A stretch of 64,000 bases of DNA from NCBI RefSeq assembly GCF_002551005.1, contig NZ_NVOY01000009.1, positions 1,259 through 65,258 of the forward strand, in the 5' to 3' direction. The notes under the pieces are model-generated. The model was not told the origin of the DNA. It ran no database searches and saw only the letters and a list, made by a program, of their open reading frames with translations. Below, piece after piece: positions 14,706 to 24,624 of this stretch. Position 1 is the first letter of the stretch. Each line of letters starts with the position of its first letter. Source of the DNA: Bacillus pseudomycoides (GTDB taxonomy: Bacteria > Bacillota > Bacilli > Bacillales > Bacillaceae_G). The position numbers were made by a program, and so were the translations under genes.

Positions 14706-16832
14706 TTATTCTTGCTCTTGCTTTGCAGCTTCTTTTTCTTGCTCTTCTTTAAGCAATACTTTTCGAGATAAGTTTACACGACCTTGTTTATCGATTTCGA
14801 TAACTTTTACTGAAATCTCATCACCGATTTTCACAACATCTTCTACTTTCCCTACACGTTCAAGTGCTAATTCAGAAATATGAACAAGACCGTCTTTACC
14901 ACTGAATAATTCAACGAAAGCACCAAACTTTTCAATTCGTTTTACTTTTCCTAAGTAAATTTCACCTACTTGAACTTCACGAACGATGTCTTCGATAATT
15001 TTCTTCGCTTTTTCATTCATTTCTTGATCAATAGATGAAATAAAGACTGTCCCATCTTGTTCAATATCAATTTTTACGCCTGTTTCTTCAATAATCTTGT
15101 TAATTTGCTTTCCACTTGGTCCAATAACATCACGGATTTTATCCGGATTAATTGTCATTGTCACAATCTTAGGAGCATATTGAGATAACTCCGTACGTGG
15201 CTCAGCAATAACAGATAACATATGATCTAAAATGTGCATACGTCCAACTTTTGCTTGTTGCAATGCTTCTTCTAAAATTTCACGTGATAACCCTTCAATT
15301 TTAATATCCATTTGAAGTGCCGTTACACCTTTAGCTGTACCTGCTACTTTAAAGTCCATATCACCTAAGTGATCTTCCATACCTTGGATATCCGTTAAAA
15401 TTGTGTAATGTTCACCAGACTTCACAAGTCCCATTGCAATACCAGCAACTGGAGCTTTAAGCGGAACACCTGCATCCATCATCGCTAAAGTGCTACCACA
15501 AATACTTGCTTGTGAAGTAGAACCATTTGACTCTAATACTTCTGATACAAGACGTACTGTATACGGGAAGTCCTTTTCAGATGGAATAACTGGCTCAAGG
15601 GCACGTTCACCTAATGCACCATGACCGATTTCACGACGACCTGGGCCGCGCATTGGTCTCGTTTCCCCAACACTAAAGGACGGGAAATTATAATGATGCA
15701 TGAAGCGTTTTGATTCTTCTACACCAAGACCATCTAAAATTTGCACATCGCCTAATGCTCCTAATGTACAAATACTTAATGCTTGTGTTTGTCCACGTGT
15801 AAACAAACCAGAACCATGCGTACGAGATAAAATTCCTACTTCTGATGCTAGAGGACGAATTTCATCACCTTTACGTCCATCTGGGCGAATTTTTTCAACT
15901 GTAATAAGACGACGTACTTCTTCTTTTACAATTTTATATAGAATTTCATTTACTTGTCCTAATGTTTCAGCATCAGCTTCTTGTGCCTCATAATGCTGGA
16001 TAATACGCTTTTTCACTGCATTAATTGCATCTTCACGTGCATGTTTTTCGTGTATTTGAATTGCTGCATGCATATCTTGCTCTGCCATTTCACGTACAGC
16101 TTGATCAAGCTCAGCGTTCACTTCATATAACTGAACTTCCGTTTTTTCTTTTCCAACTGCTTGTACAATTTCTTCTTGGAAAGCAATTAGACGTTTAATT
16201 TCTTCATGACCAAACATAATTGCTTCTAACATTGTTTCTTCAGGCACTTGGTCTGCTCCTGCTTCTACCATGTTAATAGCATCTTTTGTTCCAGCAACAA
16301 CAAGGTGAATATCACTTTGCTCTTGTTGTTCAACTGTTGGATTAATAATAAATTCGCCGTCAATACGACCAACTGTCGCACCAGCAATCGGTCCTTCAAA
16401 TGGAATATCTGAAATCGATAACGCCAATGAAGAACCAAGCATAGCTGCCATTTCTGAAGAACAATCTTGATCCACACTCATTACAATGCTGACTACTTGT
16501 ACTTCATTACGGAAGCCATCAGCAAAAAGAGGACGAATTGGACGATCAATTAAACGGCTCGCTAAAATTGCTTTCTCACTTGGACGACCTTCACGTTTAA
16601 TAAAGCCGCCTGGAATTTTCCCTACTGCATATAAACGTTCTTCATAGTTTACTGTTAATGGGAAGAAATCTACATTTTTTGCCTCTTTTGATGCAGTTGC
16701 TGTAGATAGAACTGCTGTATCGCCATATCTTACTAATACTGCTCCATTTGCTTGTTTTGCAAGCTGACTTGTTTCAATCGTTAGCTGGCGACCAGCCCAA
16801 TCTATCGAGAAGACTTGCTTTTCCTGACTCAT
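14706..16832 (-). CDS. pnp: polyribonucleotide nucleotidyltransferase (PNPase)
   Basis: A 3'-to-5' phosphorolytic exoribonuclease of the RNA degradosome-like network, 708 aa. Two RNase PH domains are present; the second carries the active-site region [19 protein letters not shown] (about 435-455). A KH domain ([15 protein letters not shown], about 560-575) and a C-terminal S1 domain ([20 protein letters not shown], about 625-645) follow. The start is [14 protein letters not shown]. It follows rpsO by about 160 bp with an rpsO terminator between, as in B. subtilis (rpsO-pnpA). Confidence 0.98.
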   Translation of the reverse strand: MSQEKQVFSIDWAGRQLTIETSQLAKQANGAVLVRYGDTAVLSTATASKEAKNVDFFPLTVNYEERLYAVGKIPGGFIKREGRPSEKAILASRLIDRPIRPLFADGFRNEVQVVSIVMSVDQDCSSEMAAMLGSSLALSISDIPFEGPIAGATVGRIDGEFIINPTVEQQEQSDIHLVVAGTKDAINMVEAGADQVPEETMLEAIMFGHEEIKRLIAFQEEIVQAVGKEKTEVQLYEVNAELDQAVREMAEQDMHAAIQIHEKHAREDAINAVKKRIIQHYEAQEADAETLGQVNEILYKIVKEEVRRLITVEKIRPDGRKGDEIRPLASEVGILSRTHGSGLFTRGQTQALSICTLGALGDVQILDGLGVEESKRFMHHYNFPSFSVGETRPMRGPGRREIGHGALGERALEPVIPSEKDFPYTVRLVSEVLESNGSTSQASICGSTLAMMDAGVPLKAPVAGIAMGLVKSGEHYTILTDIQGMEDHLGDMDFKVAGTAKGVTALQMDIKIEGLSREILEEALQQAKVGRMHILDHMLSVIAEPRTELSQYAPKIVTMTINPDKIRDVIGPSGKQINKIIEETGVKIDIEQDGTVFISSIDQEMNEKAKKIIEDIVREVQVGEIYLGKVKRIEKFGAFVELFSGKDGLVHISELALERVGKVEDVVKIGDEISVKVIEIDKQGRVNLSRKVLLKEEQEKEAAKQEQE

Positions 16833-16962
16833 TTAAGTACCCCTCTCAATTTAAAATATTCAATTCTTCTATGTAAATGGATAATATATCACAATATTCT
16901 TCCTCTAGTATTACCGAAAATTCAGTAAGCTATCAAGAGTAGAAGATATATTTTTACCTAAC

Positions 16963-16990
16963 AAAAAAGCGGGAATATTCCCGCTTTTTT
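16963..16990 (-). terminator. terminator after rpsO
   Basis: Perfect palindrome GCGGGAATATTCCCGC (16969-16984) with A6/T6 flanks, ending at the rpsO stop. Confidence 0.9.
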
Positions 16991-16992
16991 GA

Positions 16993-17262
16993 CTATCGAC
17001 GTAATCCAAGCTTTGTGATTAGTTCACGGTAGCGAGTGATGTCATTGTTACGAAGGTAAGTAAGTAAGTTACGACGTTTACCAACCATCTTTAAAAGACC
17101 GCGACGTGAATGATGATCTTTCTTGTGAGTACGTAAGTGCTCATTTAGAGTGTTAATTTGCTCCGTTAGGACAGCAACTTGAACTTCTGGAGAACCAGTA
17201 TCAGTCTCATGAGTTCTAAATTGTGCAATGATTTCGTTTTTACGCTCTTGTGTTAAAGCCAT
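16993..17262 (-). CDS. rpsO: 30S ribosomal protein S15
   Basis: An 89-aa S15 with the standard sequence ([40 protein letters not shown]). It binds 16S rRNA in the central domain early in 30S assembly. The SD is AGGAGG. It lies between ribF and pnp. A promoter of its own is at 17357-17385. S15 often represses its own mRNA by binding the leader; the roughly 80-nt leader here (17263-17350) is long enough, but I did not find a proven motif. Confidence 0.98.
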   Translation of the reverse strand: MALTQERKNEIIAQFRTHETDTGSPEVQVAVLTEQINTLNEHLRTHKKDHHSRRGLLKMVGKRRNLLTYLRNNDITRYRELITKLGLRR

Positions 17263-17356
17263 CCTATTTCACCTCCTAAGTAATAAATCCCCAATTACCT
17301 AGCAAACGTCGGTGAGTCGTAATGCCAAGCAATGGTTATTGTAAAGTACATAAAAT

Positions 17357-17385
17357 AGAATACTACTTTTTATTAGAAAAAGCAA
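17357..17385 (-). promoter_or_regulatory. rpsO promoter
   Basis: Minus strand TTGCTT (17380-17385), 17 bp, TATTCT (17357-17362), overlapping the last codons of ribF; it gives an rpsO leader of roughly 90 nt. Confidence 0.55.
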
Positions 17386-18334
17386 GTATATTCTTTCCTG
17401 TACTAAAATATTCTTGCGCTGTTTTTTTATCTTTTGCAATTTGGGTAACTAACTCATCAATACCATTAAATTTTTTCTCTTCTCGAATACGCATATGCCA
17501 CTCAACAGTAACAACCTGGTTATATATATCCTCATTAAAATGGAATAGATGCACTTCAATAGACAATTTACGCTCATCTTCTTTAAATGTTGGTTTATAG
17601 CCAATGTTACATACGCCATCATGCCACTCATTATGAACTTTTAATCTTGCCGCATATACACCAACAGGTGGTAGAAGGTATTCATCGCTCAAAGCTACAT
17701 TAGCTGTTGGAAAGCCAATTTGACGTCCACGTTTATCTCCGTGCACAACCGTTCCTTCTACTGTATAAGCTCTACCTAAAATAGATGGAATTTGTTCCAT
17801 TTCTCCATTTCGAATCAGTTTTCGTAATACCGTGGAACTTACTTTTTCTTCTTGAAATTCAACTTTTTCGATCACGGTCTGTGTAAACTCCCCTCTTGCA
17901 TGAAATGGTAAAGTTTCCATCGTCCCTTTTCCTAAACGTCCATATGAATAGTCAAAACCTGCTACTACATGCTTTACATTTAGCCCAATAATATATTCAT
18001 CTACAAACTGTTGTGGCAGTAATCCAGCAAATGATTCATCGAATTTCACCACATACAACATATCAATCCCTAAATCTGCAATTACTTTTTCTTTAATAGA
18101 TAACGGTGTAATATACTCCACATGCGCTTCTTTTTTCCCTAACACAACAGATGGGTGTGGATGAAACGTTATGACAGCACTTTTATATCCTCTTTCATCC
18201 GCTATTTTTTTTGCTGTTCGAATCACACGTTGATGCCCTAAATGAATGCCATCAAAAAATCCTAATGCCATTACAGTAGGTGGTAGTTCTATTTTATTTT
18301 GTTCGTGTGGATGAGTTAAATGAATGAGTTTCAC
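17363..18334 (-). CDS. ribF: bifunctional riboflavin kinase / FMN adenylyltransferase
   Basis: Makes FMN and FAD from riboflavin (ribC in B. subtilis). The N-terminal nucleotidyltransferase domain has GFFDGIHLGHQRVI (about 24-37), the HxGH-like signature. The C-terminal riboflavin kinase domain has GDKRGRQIGFPTANV (about 200-215) and the PPVGVYAARL strand. About 323 aa, normal. I chose the GTG at 18334 (KLIHLTHPHEQ) because the SD AAAGGTG lies nine bases before it, inside the longer frame. It follows truB at 43 bp, so it is co-transcribed with the infB cluster. Confidence 0.96.
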   Translation of the reverse strand: MKLIHLTHPHEQNKIELPPTVMALGFFDGIHLGHQRVIRTAKKIADERGYKSAVITFHPHPSVVLGKKEAHVEYITPLSIKEKVIADLGIDMLYVVKFDESFAGLLPQQFVDEYIIGLNVKHVVAGFDYSYGRLGKGTMETLPFHARGEFTQTVIEKVEFQEEKVSSTVLRKLIRNGEMEQIPSILGRAYTVEGTVVHGDKRGRQIGFPTANVALSDEYLLPPVGVYAARLKVHNEWHDGVCNIGYKPTFKEDERKLSIEVHLFHFNEDIYNQVVTVEWHMRIREEKKFNGIDELVTQIAKDKKTAQEYFSTGKNILAFSNKK

Positions 18335-18377
18335 GCTTGAATTCACCTTTTTCTGTAATAATCCTTCCAATTATTCA

Positions 18378-19301
18378 TTATAGCTGTAATTCTTGATTAT
18401 TCACAAGTACTTTCATCGGTTTCAGCATACCTGGATGTTTTGGGTGATGTTCATAAATCGCTAAACAGCGTTCCTTTTCATCAAAAACTGTAATAAATGG
18501 CGCCGTCACTTGTTCCTTATTCGGTAAAAACATACCGTTCTTCACTTTTTCTGCTTGATCCCTACTTACAATCATTTTAGGAAACTTACATAATGCTTCA
18601 TCAATCGAAATGAAGATAGATTCCACTGTTCCATTTTGCACGTTTTGTTCAATTTCTTCAAATGATATGCAATCTTCTAATTTAAACTCTCCTGATGCTG
18701 TTCTCACAAGATCGGACATATGCGCTGGATATCCAAGCTTTTCCCCAACCATAACAGCTAAAGTTCTTACGTATGTTCCTTTACTACAAGTCACACGGAA
18801 ACGGAAGGAAATTGTCTCTCCTTCAAATAATTCACGGTTATCAAGTAAAGTGAATTCATGAATCGTAATTGTACGAACAGGACGCTCTACTTCAATTCCC
18901 GCCCTTGCATATTCATATAGTTTCTTTCCATTTACTTTTACTGCCGAATACATTGGCGGCACTTGTTCGATTGTTCCCGTTAGGCCAGCTAATACTGATT
19001 TTACCTCTTCACGGGTAATAGCACGATTGACATCTTGCTTTGCAACAACTTCACCTGAAGCATCTTCTGTAGTCGTTGAAAATCCTAGTGTAACTTCACC
19101 TTCGTACGTTTTTGTTTCACTCGTTAAAAATTGCGCAATTTTCGTAGCACGCCCTACACAAATTGGTAATACCCCTGTCACATCCGGGTCTAAAGTTCCT
19201 GTATGCCCTATACGTTTCTCTCTTAATATTTTTCTTAATTTAAATACACAATCATGTGATGTCATCCCTTTTGGTTTATGTAATAGTACTACACCTTCCA
19301 T
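18378..19301 (-). CDS. truB: tRNA pseudouridine55 synthase
   Basis: Converts U55 of the T-loop to pseudouridine. 307 aa. The catalytic Asp is in HTGTLDPDVTGVLPIC (about residues 36-51, Asp in GTLDP). A second conserved block (CSKGTYVRTLA) and the C-terminal PUA-like tail are present. Start MEGVVLLHKPKGMTSHD. It is preceded by a hairpin at 19350-19380 that separates it from rbfA. Confidence 0.97.
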   Translation of the reverse strand: MEGVVLLHKPKGMTSHDCVFKLRKILREKRIGHTGTLDPDVTGVLPICVGRATKIAQFLTSETKTYEGEVTLGFSTTTEDASGEVVAKQDVNRAITREEVKSVLAGLTGTIEQVPPMYSAVKVNGKKLYEYARAGIEVERPVRTITIHEFTLLDNRELFEGETISFRFRVTCSKGTYVRTLAVMVGEKLGYPAHMSDLVRTASGEFKLEDCISFEEIEQNVQNGTVESIFISIDEALCKFPKMIVSRDQAEKVKNGMFLPNKEQVTAPFITVFDEKERCLAIYEHHPKHPGMLKPMKVLVNNQELQL

Positions 19302-19349
19302 ATATTCACCTCATCGTTATACTTTTGTGTACTTGACTTATTTCAGATT

Positions 19350-19380
19350 GAAAAAATGGATAGACAAATGTCTATCCATT
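19350..19380 (-). terminator. intrinsic terminator/attenuator between rbfA and truB
   Basis: AATGGATAGAC (19355-19365) / GTCTATCCATT (19370-19380), 4-nt loop, with a T run on the minus strand (plus-strand A's at 19351-19356). The 11-bp stem starts at the rbfA stop, so it should reduce read-through to truB-ribF. Confidence 0.75.
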
Positions 19381-19735
19381 ATTCTTCACGTTTACCTTCT
19401 TTATTAATTTCATGTAAAAGTGTATCAATTCGATGACCATATCCAATTGATTCATCAAATTCAAAGGAGATTTCAGGTGTTTTCCGAAGACGAATACGCT
19501 GTCCAATTTCGGAACGAATAAAACCTTTTGCCTTCGCTAAGCCTTTTAATGTATTTGCTTTCTGTTCTTCGTCTCCTAAAACAGAAATGTATACTTTGGC
19601 AATTTGTAAATCTCCACTTACTTGTACATCTGTTACTGTTACAAATCCAACACGTGGGTCTTTAATTTTACGACTAATAATGTCGCCTAATTCTTTTTTC
19701 ATTTGCTCGCCCACACGGTTCGCACGTAGTTTCAT
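19379..19735 (-). CDS. rbfA: ribosome-binding factor A
   Basis: A 118-aa KH-like 30S maturation factor needed for 16S 5' processing and cold growth. Family features are [20 protein letters not shown] at the start and [19 protein letters not shown]. It lies 15 bp after ylxP, in the nusA-ylxR-ylxQ-infB-ylxP-rbfA order, and is followed by a strong hairpin. Confidence 0.97.
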   Translation of the reverse strand: MKLRANRVGEQMKKELGDIISRKIKDPRVGFVTVTDVQVSGDLQIAKVYISVLGDEEQKANTLKGLAKAKGFIRSEIGQRIRLRKTPEISFEFDESIGYGHRIDTLLHEINKEGKREE

Positions 19736-19750
19736 AACTATTCACCTCAT

Positions 19751-20032
19751 TCAATACCATTCCAATTGCGTTATCGTACGTTCAATTTCAGGAAATGAAT
19801 CAACGTACTCAAGTACACGATTCATTTCTTTCTCGCAGACAACACGATTTGAGGATACGGAAACAATTGCAATTTCTGTACGTTGCCATACATCTTGGTG
19901 TCCTACTTCAGAAACAGATACATTGTAACGCTGTTTCACACGAGTTAACACACGTTGTAAAATTGCTCGTTTCTCTTTTAAAGAATGCACATCATAAATT
20001 ATACATTCGAACGAGAGTGAAGCGATAATCAT
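19751..20032 (-). CDS. ylxP: YlxP, DUF503 family protein
   Basis: A 93-aa DUF503 protein ([20 protein letters not shown], and [20 protein letters not shown] in the centre). It is conserved between infB and rbfA in Firmicutes and implicated by context in ribosome maturation; the biochemical role is unsettled. Its start overlaps the infB stop by 4 nt. Confidence 0.92.
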   Translation of the reverse strand: MIIASLSFECIIYDVHSLKEKRAILQRVLTRVKQRYNVSVSEVGHQDVWQRTEIAIVSVSSNRVVCEKEMNRVLEYVDSFPEIERTITQLEWY

Positions 20033-22095
20033 CGCTTCACTTCTTCCATAATGTACGCCTCAATGATGTCCCCTTCTTTAAGATCATTATATCTTTCAAT
20101 TGTGATACCACACTCATAGTTTTGTGCAACTTCTTTTACGTCATCTTTGAAACGTTTTAACGTATCAAGCTGTCCTTCGAAAATAACTACGCCATCACGA
20201 ATGATACGTACGCCGCTATCACGTGTAATTTTACCGTCTGTTACGTAACATCCTGCAATTGTTCCAACTTTCGTTACTTTAAACGTTTGACGAACTTCTG
20301 CTTGACCAATTACTTTTTCTACGAATTCAGGATCTAGCATACCTTGCATTGCAGCTTCGATCTCTTCGATTACTTTATAAATAATGCGGTGCAAACGAAT
20401 ATCAACGTTTTCTAATTCAGCTGTACGCTTCGCATTGACATCAGGACGTACGTTAAATCCAATTACAATTGCATTAGATGCAGAAGCTAAAATAATATCA
20501 GATTCTGTAATTGCACCTACGCCAGTATGGATAATTTTCACTTTCACGCCTTCAACATCAATTTTACGAAGTGATGCTGCCATTGCTTCCACAGAACCTT
20601 GTACGTCTGCTTTCACAATCAAGTTAATTTCTTTTACATCGCCTTCTTTAATTTGTTGGAATAAATCTTCAAGGCTTAATTTAGATTTTTCACCACGCTG
20701 TGCAACCAATGCTTGTTGTGCACGTGATTCACCGATTTGGCGTGCTTTCTTCTCATCAGCAAATGCCATAAAGCGATCTCCTGCTTGTGGTACTTCATTT
20801 AAACCTGTAATCTCAACAGGAGTAGACGGACCAGCAACTTTTACACGACGACCAATATCATTTACCATCGCACGAACACGGCCGAATGATGTACCAACAA
20901 CGATTGGATCTCCTACTCGAAGTGTACCGTTTTGTACAAGTAATGTCGCAATTGTTCCTTTACCTTTATCAAGCTGCGCTTCAATTACTGTACCAGTTGC
21001 ATAACGATTTGGATTTGCCTTATATTCTTCTACTTCACTTACAAGAAGAATCATTTCTAACAAGTTGTCAATTCCTTCACCTTTAATAGCAGCGATTGGT
21101 ACGAAAATTGTATCACCGCCCCAAGCTTCTGGAACTAATTCGTACTCAGTTAACTCTTGCATTACACGGTCTGGATTTGCTGATGGTTTATCCATTTTAT
21201 TTACAGCAACAATAATTGGTACTCCAGCTGCTTTCGCATGGTTAATCGCCTCAACCGTTTGTGGCATAACACCGTCATCAGCTGCTACAACAAGAATTGT
21301 AATATCCGTAACTTGTGCACCTCGTGCACGCATTGTTGTAAATGCTGCGTGACCTGGTGTATCTAAGAACGTAATTTTTTTGTCGTTTACTTCAACTTGG
21401 TATGCACCAATATGCTGCGTAATTCCGCCAGCTTCACCAGCAGTTACTTTCGAATTACGAATTGAGTCAAGTAATGTTGTTTTACCATGGTCAACGTGTC
21501 CCATAATTGTAACAACTGCTGGACGCTCTTTTAAGTTTTCTTCGTTATCTTGCTCGTCCATAAACGTTTCAAATTCTGTTTCACTTACAATTACTTCTTC
21601 TTCTACTTCAATACCGTAATCGCTCGCAATTAACTCAATTGTATCTTTCTCTAAATCTTGGTTAATTGTTGCCATGATTCCAAGCATAAAGAGCTTTTTA
21701 ATAATTTCAGATGGCTCTTTACTTAATTTTTTCGCAAGTTCACCTACTGTAAGCGTGCCAGAGAAAGTGATTTTGTCTGGTGTTTCTACTACTTGCGTTT
21801 GTTGTCTTCCAGCAAAGTTTTCTTGACGTTTGTCTTGATTCCCTTTGCCTTTTTTCTTATTCTTATTGCTGTTCTTTTTGCTGCGAACAACTTTTTCTTC
21901 TACTTCAAACTCATCTGCAACAGAAGGTTTTTCTGCTCCATCATTATACTGATTATCTAACTTGTTTACTACTTCGTCATCTAACATCGCCATATGATTC
22001 GATACCTCAATATTCATTTCTTTTAGTTTTGTAATAATATCCTTACTTGAGATATTGTGTTTTTTTGCATATTCGTATACTCGAATTTTACTCAT
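20029..22095 (-). CDS. infB: translation initiation factor IF-2
   Basis: GTPase that places fMet-tRNA on the 30S subunit, 688 aa. Layout: IF2_N ([20 protein letters not shown]), a Lys/Asn-rich linker (about 60-100), a second IF2_N (about 105-155), then the G domain with GHVDHGKTT (199-207), [12 protein letters not shown], and C-terminal domains II-IV. The ATG at 22095 follows GGGGGTGAAGG; an upstream in-frame ATG (22155) lies within ylxQ and lacks an SD. It is tightly packed between ylxQ and ylxP. Confidence 0.98.
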   Translation of the reverse strand: MSKIRVYEYAKKHNISSKDIITKLKEMNIEVSNHMAMLDDEVVNKLDNQYNDGAEKPSVADEFEVEEKVVRSKKNSNKNKKKGKGNQDKRQENFAGRQQTQVVETPDKITFSGTLTVGELAKKLSKEPSEIIKKLFMLGIMATINQDLEKDTIELIASDYGIEVEEEVIVSETEFETFMDEQDNEENLKERPAVVTIMGHVDHGKTTLLDSIRNSKVTAGEAGGITQHIGAYQVEVNDKKITFLDTPGHAAFTTMRARGAQVTDITILVVAADDGVMPQTVEAINHAKAAGVPIIVAVNKMDKPSANPDRVMQELTEYELVPEAWGGDTIFVPIAAIKGEGIDNLLEMILLVSEVEEYKANPNRYATGTVIEAQLDKGKGTIATLLVQNGTLRVGDPIVVGTSFGRVRAMVNDIGRRVKVAGPSTPVEITGLNEVPQAGDRFMAFADEKKARQIGESRAQQALVAQRGEKSKLSLEDLFQQIKEGDVKEINLIVKADVQGSVEAMAASLRKIDVEGVKVKIIHTGVGAITESDIILASASNAIVIGFNVRPDVNAKRTAELENVDIRLHRIIYKVIEEIEAAMQGMLDPEFVEKVIGQAEVRQTFKVTKVGTIAGCYVTDGKITRDSGVRIIRDGVVIFEGQLDTLKRFKDDVKEVAQNYECGITIERYNDLKEGDIIEAYIMEEVKR

Positions 22096-22099
22096 ACCT

Positions 22100-22411
22100 T
22101 CACCCCCGGTAAGTTGTATCGAGCATGCTAAGCAGCTTCTTAGCAAAGCCGTCATCTAACACCGCTACAACGACTCGTTCTTCTCTCCCAATCGCATGCC
22201 CTAACTCTTGTCGATTTTCGACCTTTCTCATTGGTACGTTGTAAAACGTTGTTTTGTCCGTAATGCGCTTTGTTGTATTTGCTGACGCATCTTCAGAAAG
22301 CAATACGAGCTTTGCTTTACCGCCTCGAACTTCTTTTAAAACAAGCTCTTCACCCGATATAATCTTTCGAGCCCGATTAGCCAGCCCTAAAAACGATTTC
22401 CAATTGGACAC
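22100..22411 (-). CDS. ylxQ: L7Ae-family ribosomal/kink-turn protein YlxQ
   Basis: A 103-aa L7Ae/L30e-like protein ([37 protein letters not shown]). The family binds kink-turn RNA; YlxQ is non-essential in B. subtilis and its RNA target there is not fixed. It abuts ylxR and sits 4 bp before infB. Confidence 0.94.
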   Translation of the reverse strand: MSNWKSFLGLANRARKIISGEELVLKEVRGGKAKLVLLSEDASANTTKRITDKTTFYNVPMRKVENRQELGHAIGREERVVVAVLDDGFAKKLLSMLDTTYRG

Positions 22412-22684
22412 TTACTTCGACTCCTTCTCAACAAGCTCAATTAACTCTTCATAAAGGGAGTCATCAATTTTCGCTTTTAGGTGATGTTCCAAGACATTCT
22501 TCTTTTTCGCCTGAGAAATGCATTCTTTATCTTTTGACAAATATGCACCGCGTCCTGATTGTTTACCTGTTAAATCAATCGACACGACTCCCTCCTTGGA
22601 ACGAACAATGCGAATGAGCTCGCGTTTTGATTTCATTTCTTGTGTTACCACACATTTTCGTAACGGAACTTTTCGATTGCTCAC
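22412..22684 (-). CDS. ylxR: YlxR/RnpM RNA-binding protein
   Basis: A 90-aa protein with the YlxR signature (SNRKVPLRKCVVTQEMKSKR, then GKQSGRGAYLSKD). Recent work on B. subtilis names it RnpM, an inhibitor of RNase P. I chose the GTG at 22684 because AGAGG lies nine bases upstream; ATG 22690 is only three bases from it, so the start is uncertain by two codons. It lies in the nusA operon, with nusA ending 11 bp upstream. Confidence 0.92.
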   Translation of the reverse strand: MSNRKVPLRKCVVTQEMKSKRELIRIVRSKEGVVSIDLTGKQSGRGAYLSKDKECISQAKKKNVLEHHLKAKIDDSLYEELIELVEKESK

Positions 22685-22695
22685 GTTCATCACCT

Positions 22696-23796
22696 CTATT
22701 CGATTTCATCTTCAGCAGAATCGAATGCGATCATCATATCTTCTTCTGTTAAAAGTCCTAGTTGTTTCGCATCAGACTCGCTTTTAATATCAATTTTCCA
22801 GTTTGTTAATTTCGCTGCAAGTCGCGCGTTTTGACCACGCTTACCAATTGCTAAGGAAAGTTGATGATCTGGAACAATTACAGTAGTTGCTTTGTCTTCT
22901 TCGTTTACAAGCACTTTTACAACTTGTGATGGACTCAATGAATTTGCTACATATTCAACTGGATCATTTGACCAGCGAACAATATCAATTTTTTCACCTT
23001 TTAGCTCATCTACGATGCGTTGTACACGTTGTCCTTTCGGTCCTACACAAGAACCTACTGGATCTACATCTACATTTTCAGAGTAAACAGAGATTTTAGA
23101 GCGGTCTCCAGCTTCACGTGCTACAGAACGAATTTCTACAGTTCCATCATAAATTTCTGGAACTTCAATTTCAAACAGACGCTTTAAAAGGCCTGGATGT
23201 GTACGTGACACATAAATTTGTGGGCCTTTTGTAGTTTTCTCTACTTTTGTAATGAAAACACGGATGCGATCATGTGGTTTATACTGTTCGTTTGGCATTT
23301 GCTCGCTTATCGGTAAAAGTGCTTCTACTTTCCCTAAACTTACATAAATAAAGCGAGCATCTTGACGTTGTACAATACCAACCATAATGTCTTCTTCACG
23401 GTCGCTGAACTCAGAGTAAATCACGCCACGTTCCGCCTCACGTACACGCTGCGTTACAACTTGTTTTGCTGTTTGTGCTGCAATACGTCCGAAATCTTTT
23501 GGCGTTACTTCAATCTCTAATACGTCGCCCTCTTGGTAGTTTGGATTAATTTGTCTTGCTTTTTCAACAGAAATTTCAAGACGTGGGTCAAATACATTTT
23601 CTACTACATCCTTACGCGCTAATACTTGAATAGTACCAACTTCAGGATTGAAGCTAACGCGAACATTTTGCGCTTGGTTGAAATTTCGTTTATAAGCAGA
23701 AATTAAAGCTGCTTCAATAGCATCAATAATAATATCTTTGCTAATACCTTTTTCTTGTTCTAATACGAGCAAAGCATCTAACAACTCAGTGCTCAT
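22696..23796 (-). CDS. nusA: transcription termination/antitermination factor NusA
   Basis: Binds RNA polymerase and nascent RNA and stimulates pausing and intrinsic termination. 366 aa. N-terminal RNAP-binding domain (MSTELLDALLVLEQEKGISK), S1 domain (about 135-200), and two KH domains (VGSCVGPKGQRVQRIVDELK; LAIGKRGQNARLAAKLT). It lacks the acidic repeats of E. coli NusA, as usual in Firmicutes. It follows rimP by 17 bp. Confidence 0.98.
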   Translation of the reverse strand: MSTELLDALLVLEQEKGISKDIIIDAIEAALISAYKRNFNQAQNVRVSFNPEVGTIQVLARKDVVENVFDPRLEISVEKARQINPNYQEGDVLEIEVTPKDFGRIAAQTAKQVVTQRVREAERGVIYSEFSDREEDIMVGIVQRQDARFIYVSLGKVEALLPISEQMPNEQYKPHDRIRVFITKVEKTTKGPQIYVSRTHPGLLKRLFEIEVPEIYDGTVEIRSVAREAGDRSKISVYSENVDVDPVGSCVGPKGQRVQRIVDELKGEKIDIVRWSNDPVEYVANSLSPSQVVKVLVNEEDKATTVIVPDHQLSLAIGKRGQNARLAAKLTNWKIDIKSESDAKQLGLLTEEDMMIAFDSAEDEIE

Positions 23797-23813
23797 GAAG
23801 ATCCCCCTTCTTA

Positions 23814-24284
23814 CTAAAACGTAACTGCAAGTCGCGCATTGGCAACTTTATCCATTGGAATTTGGATTTCTTTTTTACGTGTTTTAATTGTTAATAGTAA
23901 TGTAATTGTTGTTCCATCATATGCAAGTAGCTTTCCTTCAAACATTTTCTCGCCATCGATTGGCTCGTATGTTTTAATTGCAACTTGTTTTTCTACTGCT
24001 TGCTGAAAATCTTTTTCTTTCTTTAATGGACGCTCCGCTCCTGGGGAGGATACATCTAAAAAGTAAAGATGAGGAATTGGATCCTCTTTATCTAAAGCTT
24101 CACTTAACCGCTCACTTACCGCACCACATTCCTCAATATCTACTCCTGTGTCAGAGTCAATGGATACGCGTAAAAACCAATCTTTTCCTTCTTTCACATA
24201 CTCTACATCTACAAGCTCCAGGCCAAGCTCTTCGACAATTGGCTGCGCAAGTGCTTCAACAACTTCTGTAACTTTCTTATCCAT
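23814..24284 (-). CDS. rimP: ribosome maturation factor RimP
   Basis: A 156-aa factor for 30S maturation. It has the family block [20 protein letters not shown] and the C-terminal Sm-like domain ([15 protein letters not shown]). The ATG at 24284 follows AAAGGAGG; the longer in-frame start at 24329 has no SD. It is first in the nusA-infB operon, with polC upstream separated by a gap holding terminators. Confidence 0.97.
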   Translation of the reverse strand: MDKKVTEVVEALAQPIVEELGLELVDVEYVKEGKDWFLRVSIDSDTGVDIEECGAVSERLSEALDKEDPIPHLYFLDVSSPGAERPLKKEKDFQQAVEKQVAIKTYEPIDGEKMFEGKLLAYDGTTITLLLTIKTRKKEIQIPMDKVANARLAVTF

Positions 24285-24379
24285 AAACAGCCTCCTTTCT
24301 GCCGCCATGTAACAGTTGAAAGACTTCATCCTGCGTACTTTTAACCAATGCAGTTTGTATATTCTTTCTCGTTAGCTAA

Positions 24380-24404
24380 CAAAAGCCCCTGCTAATAAGC
24401 AGGG
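24380..24404 (-). terminator. weak hairpin in the polC-rimP gap
   Basis: CCCTGC (24387-24392) / GCAGGG (24399-24404), followed on the minus strand by GGCTTTTG; about 100 bp upstream of rimP. Confidence 0.4.
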
Positions 24405-24472
24405 AATATCTGTCTTAGTATTACCAAATTTAAGAAGTAAAACTTGTAACAAAATATGTATATACGACAGAA

Positions 24473-24541
24473 GCGTCTACGTAAATTTTAGACGCAGAAA
24501 CGTAGATAGTAAAACGAAAGAGTGGGTTTCCCCACTCTTTT
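24473..24541. terminator. polC terminator plus a second inverted repeat
   Basis: AAAGAGTGGG (24518-24527) / CCCACTCTTT (24532-24541) has a strong T run on the plus strand and a weaker one (CTTTCGTTTT) on the minus. Beside it is GCGTCTA (24473-24479) / TAGACGC (24489-24495). The 340-bp gap between rimP and polC holds these and no gene. Confidence 0.6.
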
Positions 24542-24624
24542 TTTCACAAAATATACATGACATGGTTATCTCGCTATCTAGTATAGCATAGCAACCATAG
24601 TTTTGCAAAGACTTTTCCTACCTA

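Noticed and set aside
20384-21004. 206-codon open frame on the plus strand inside infB
   Set aside because: It is antisense to a certain gene, has no SD, and its composition is what a reversed infB codon pattern produces.
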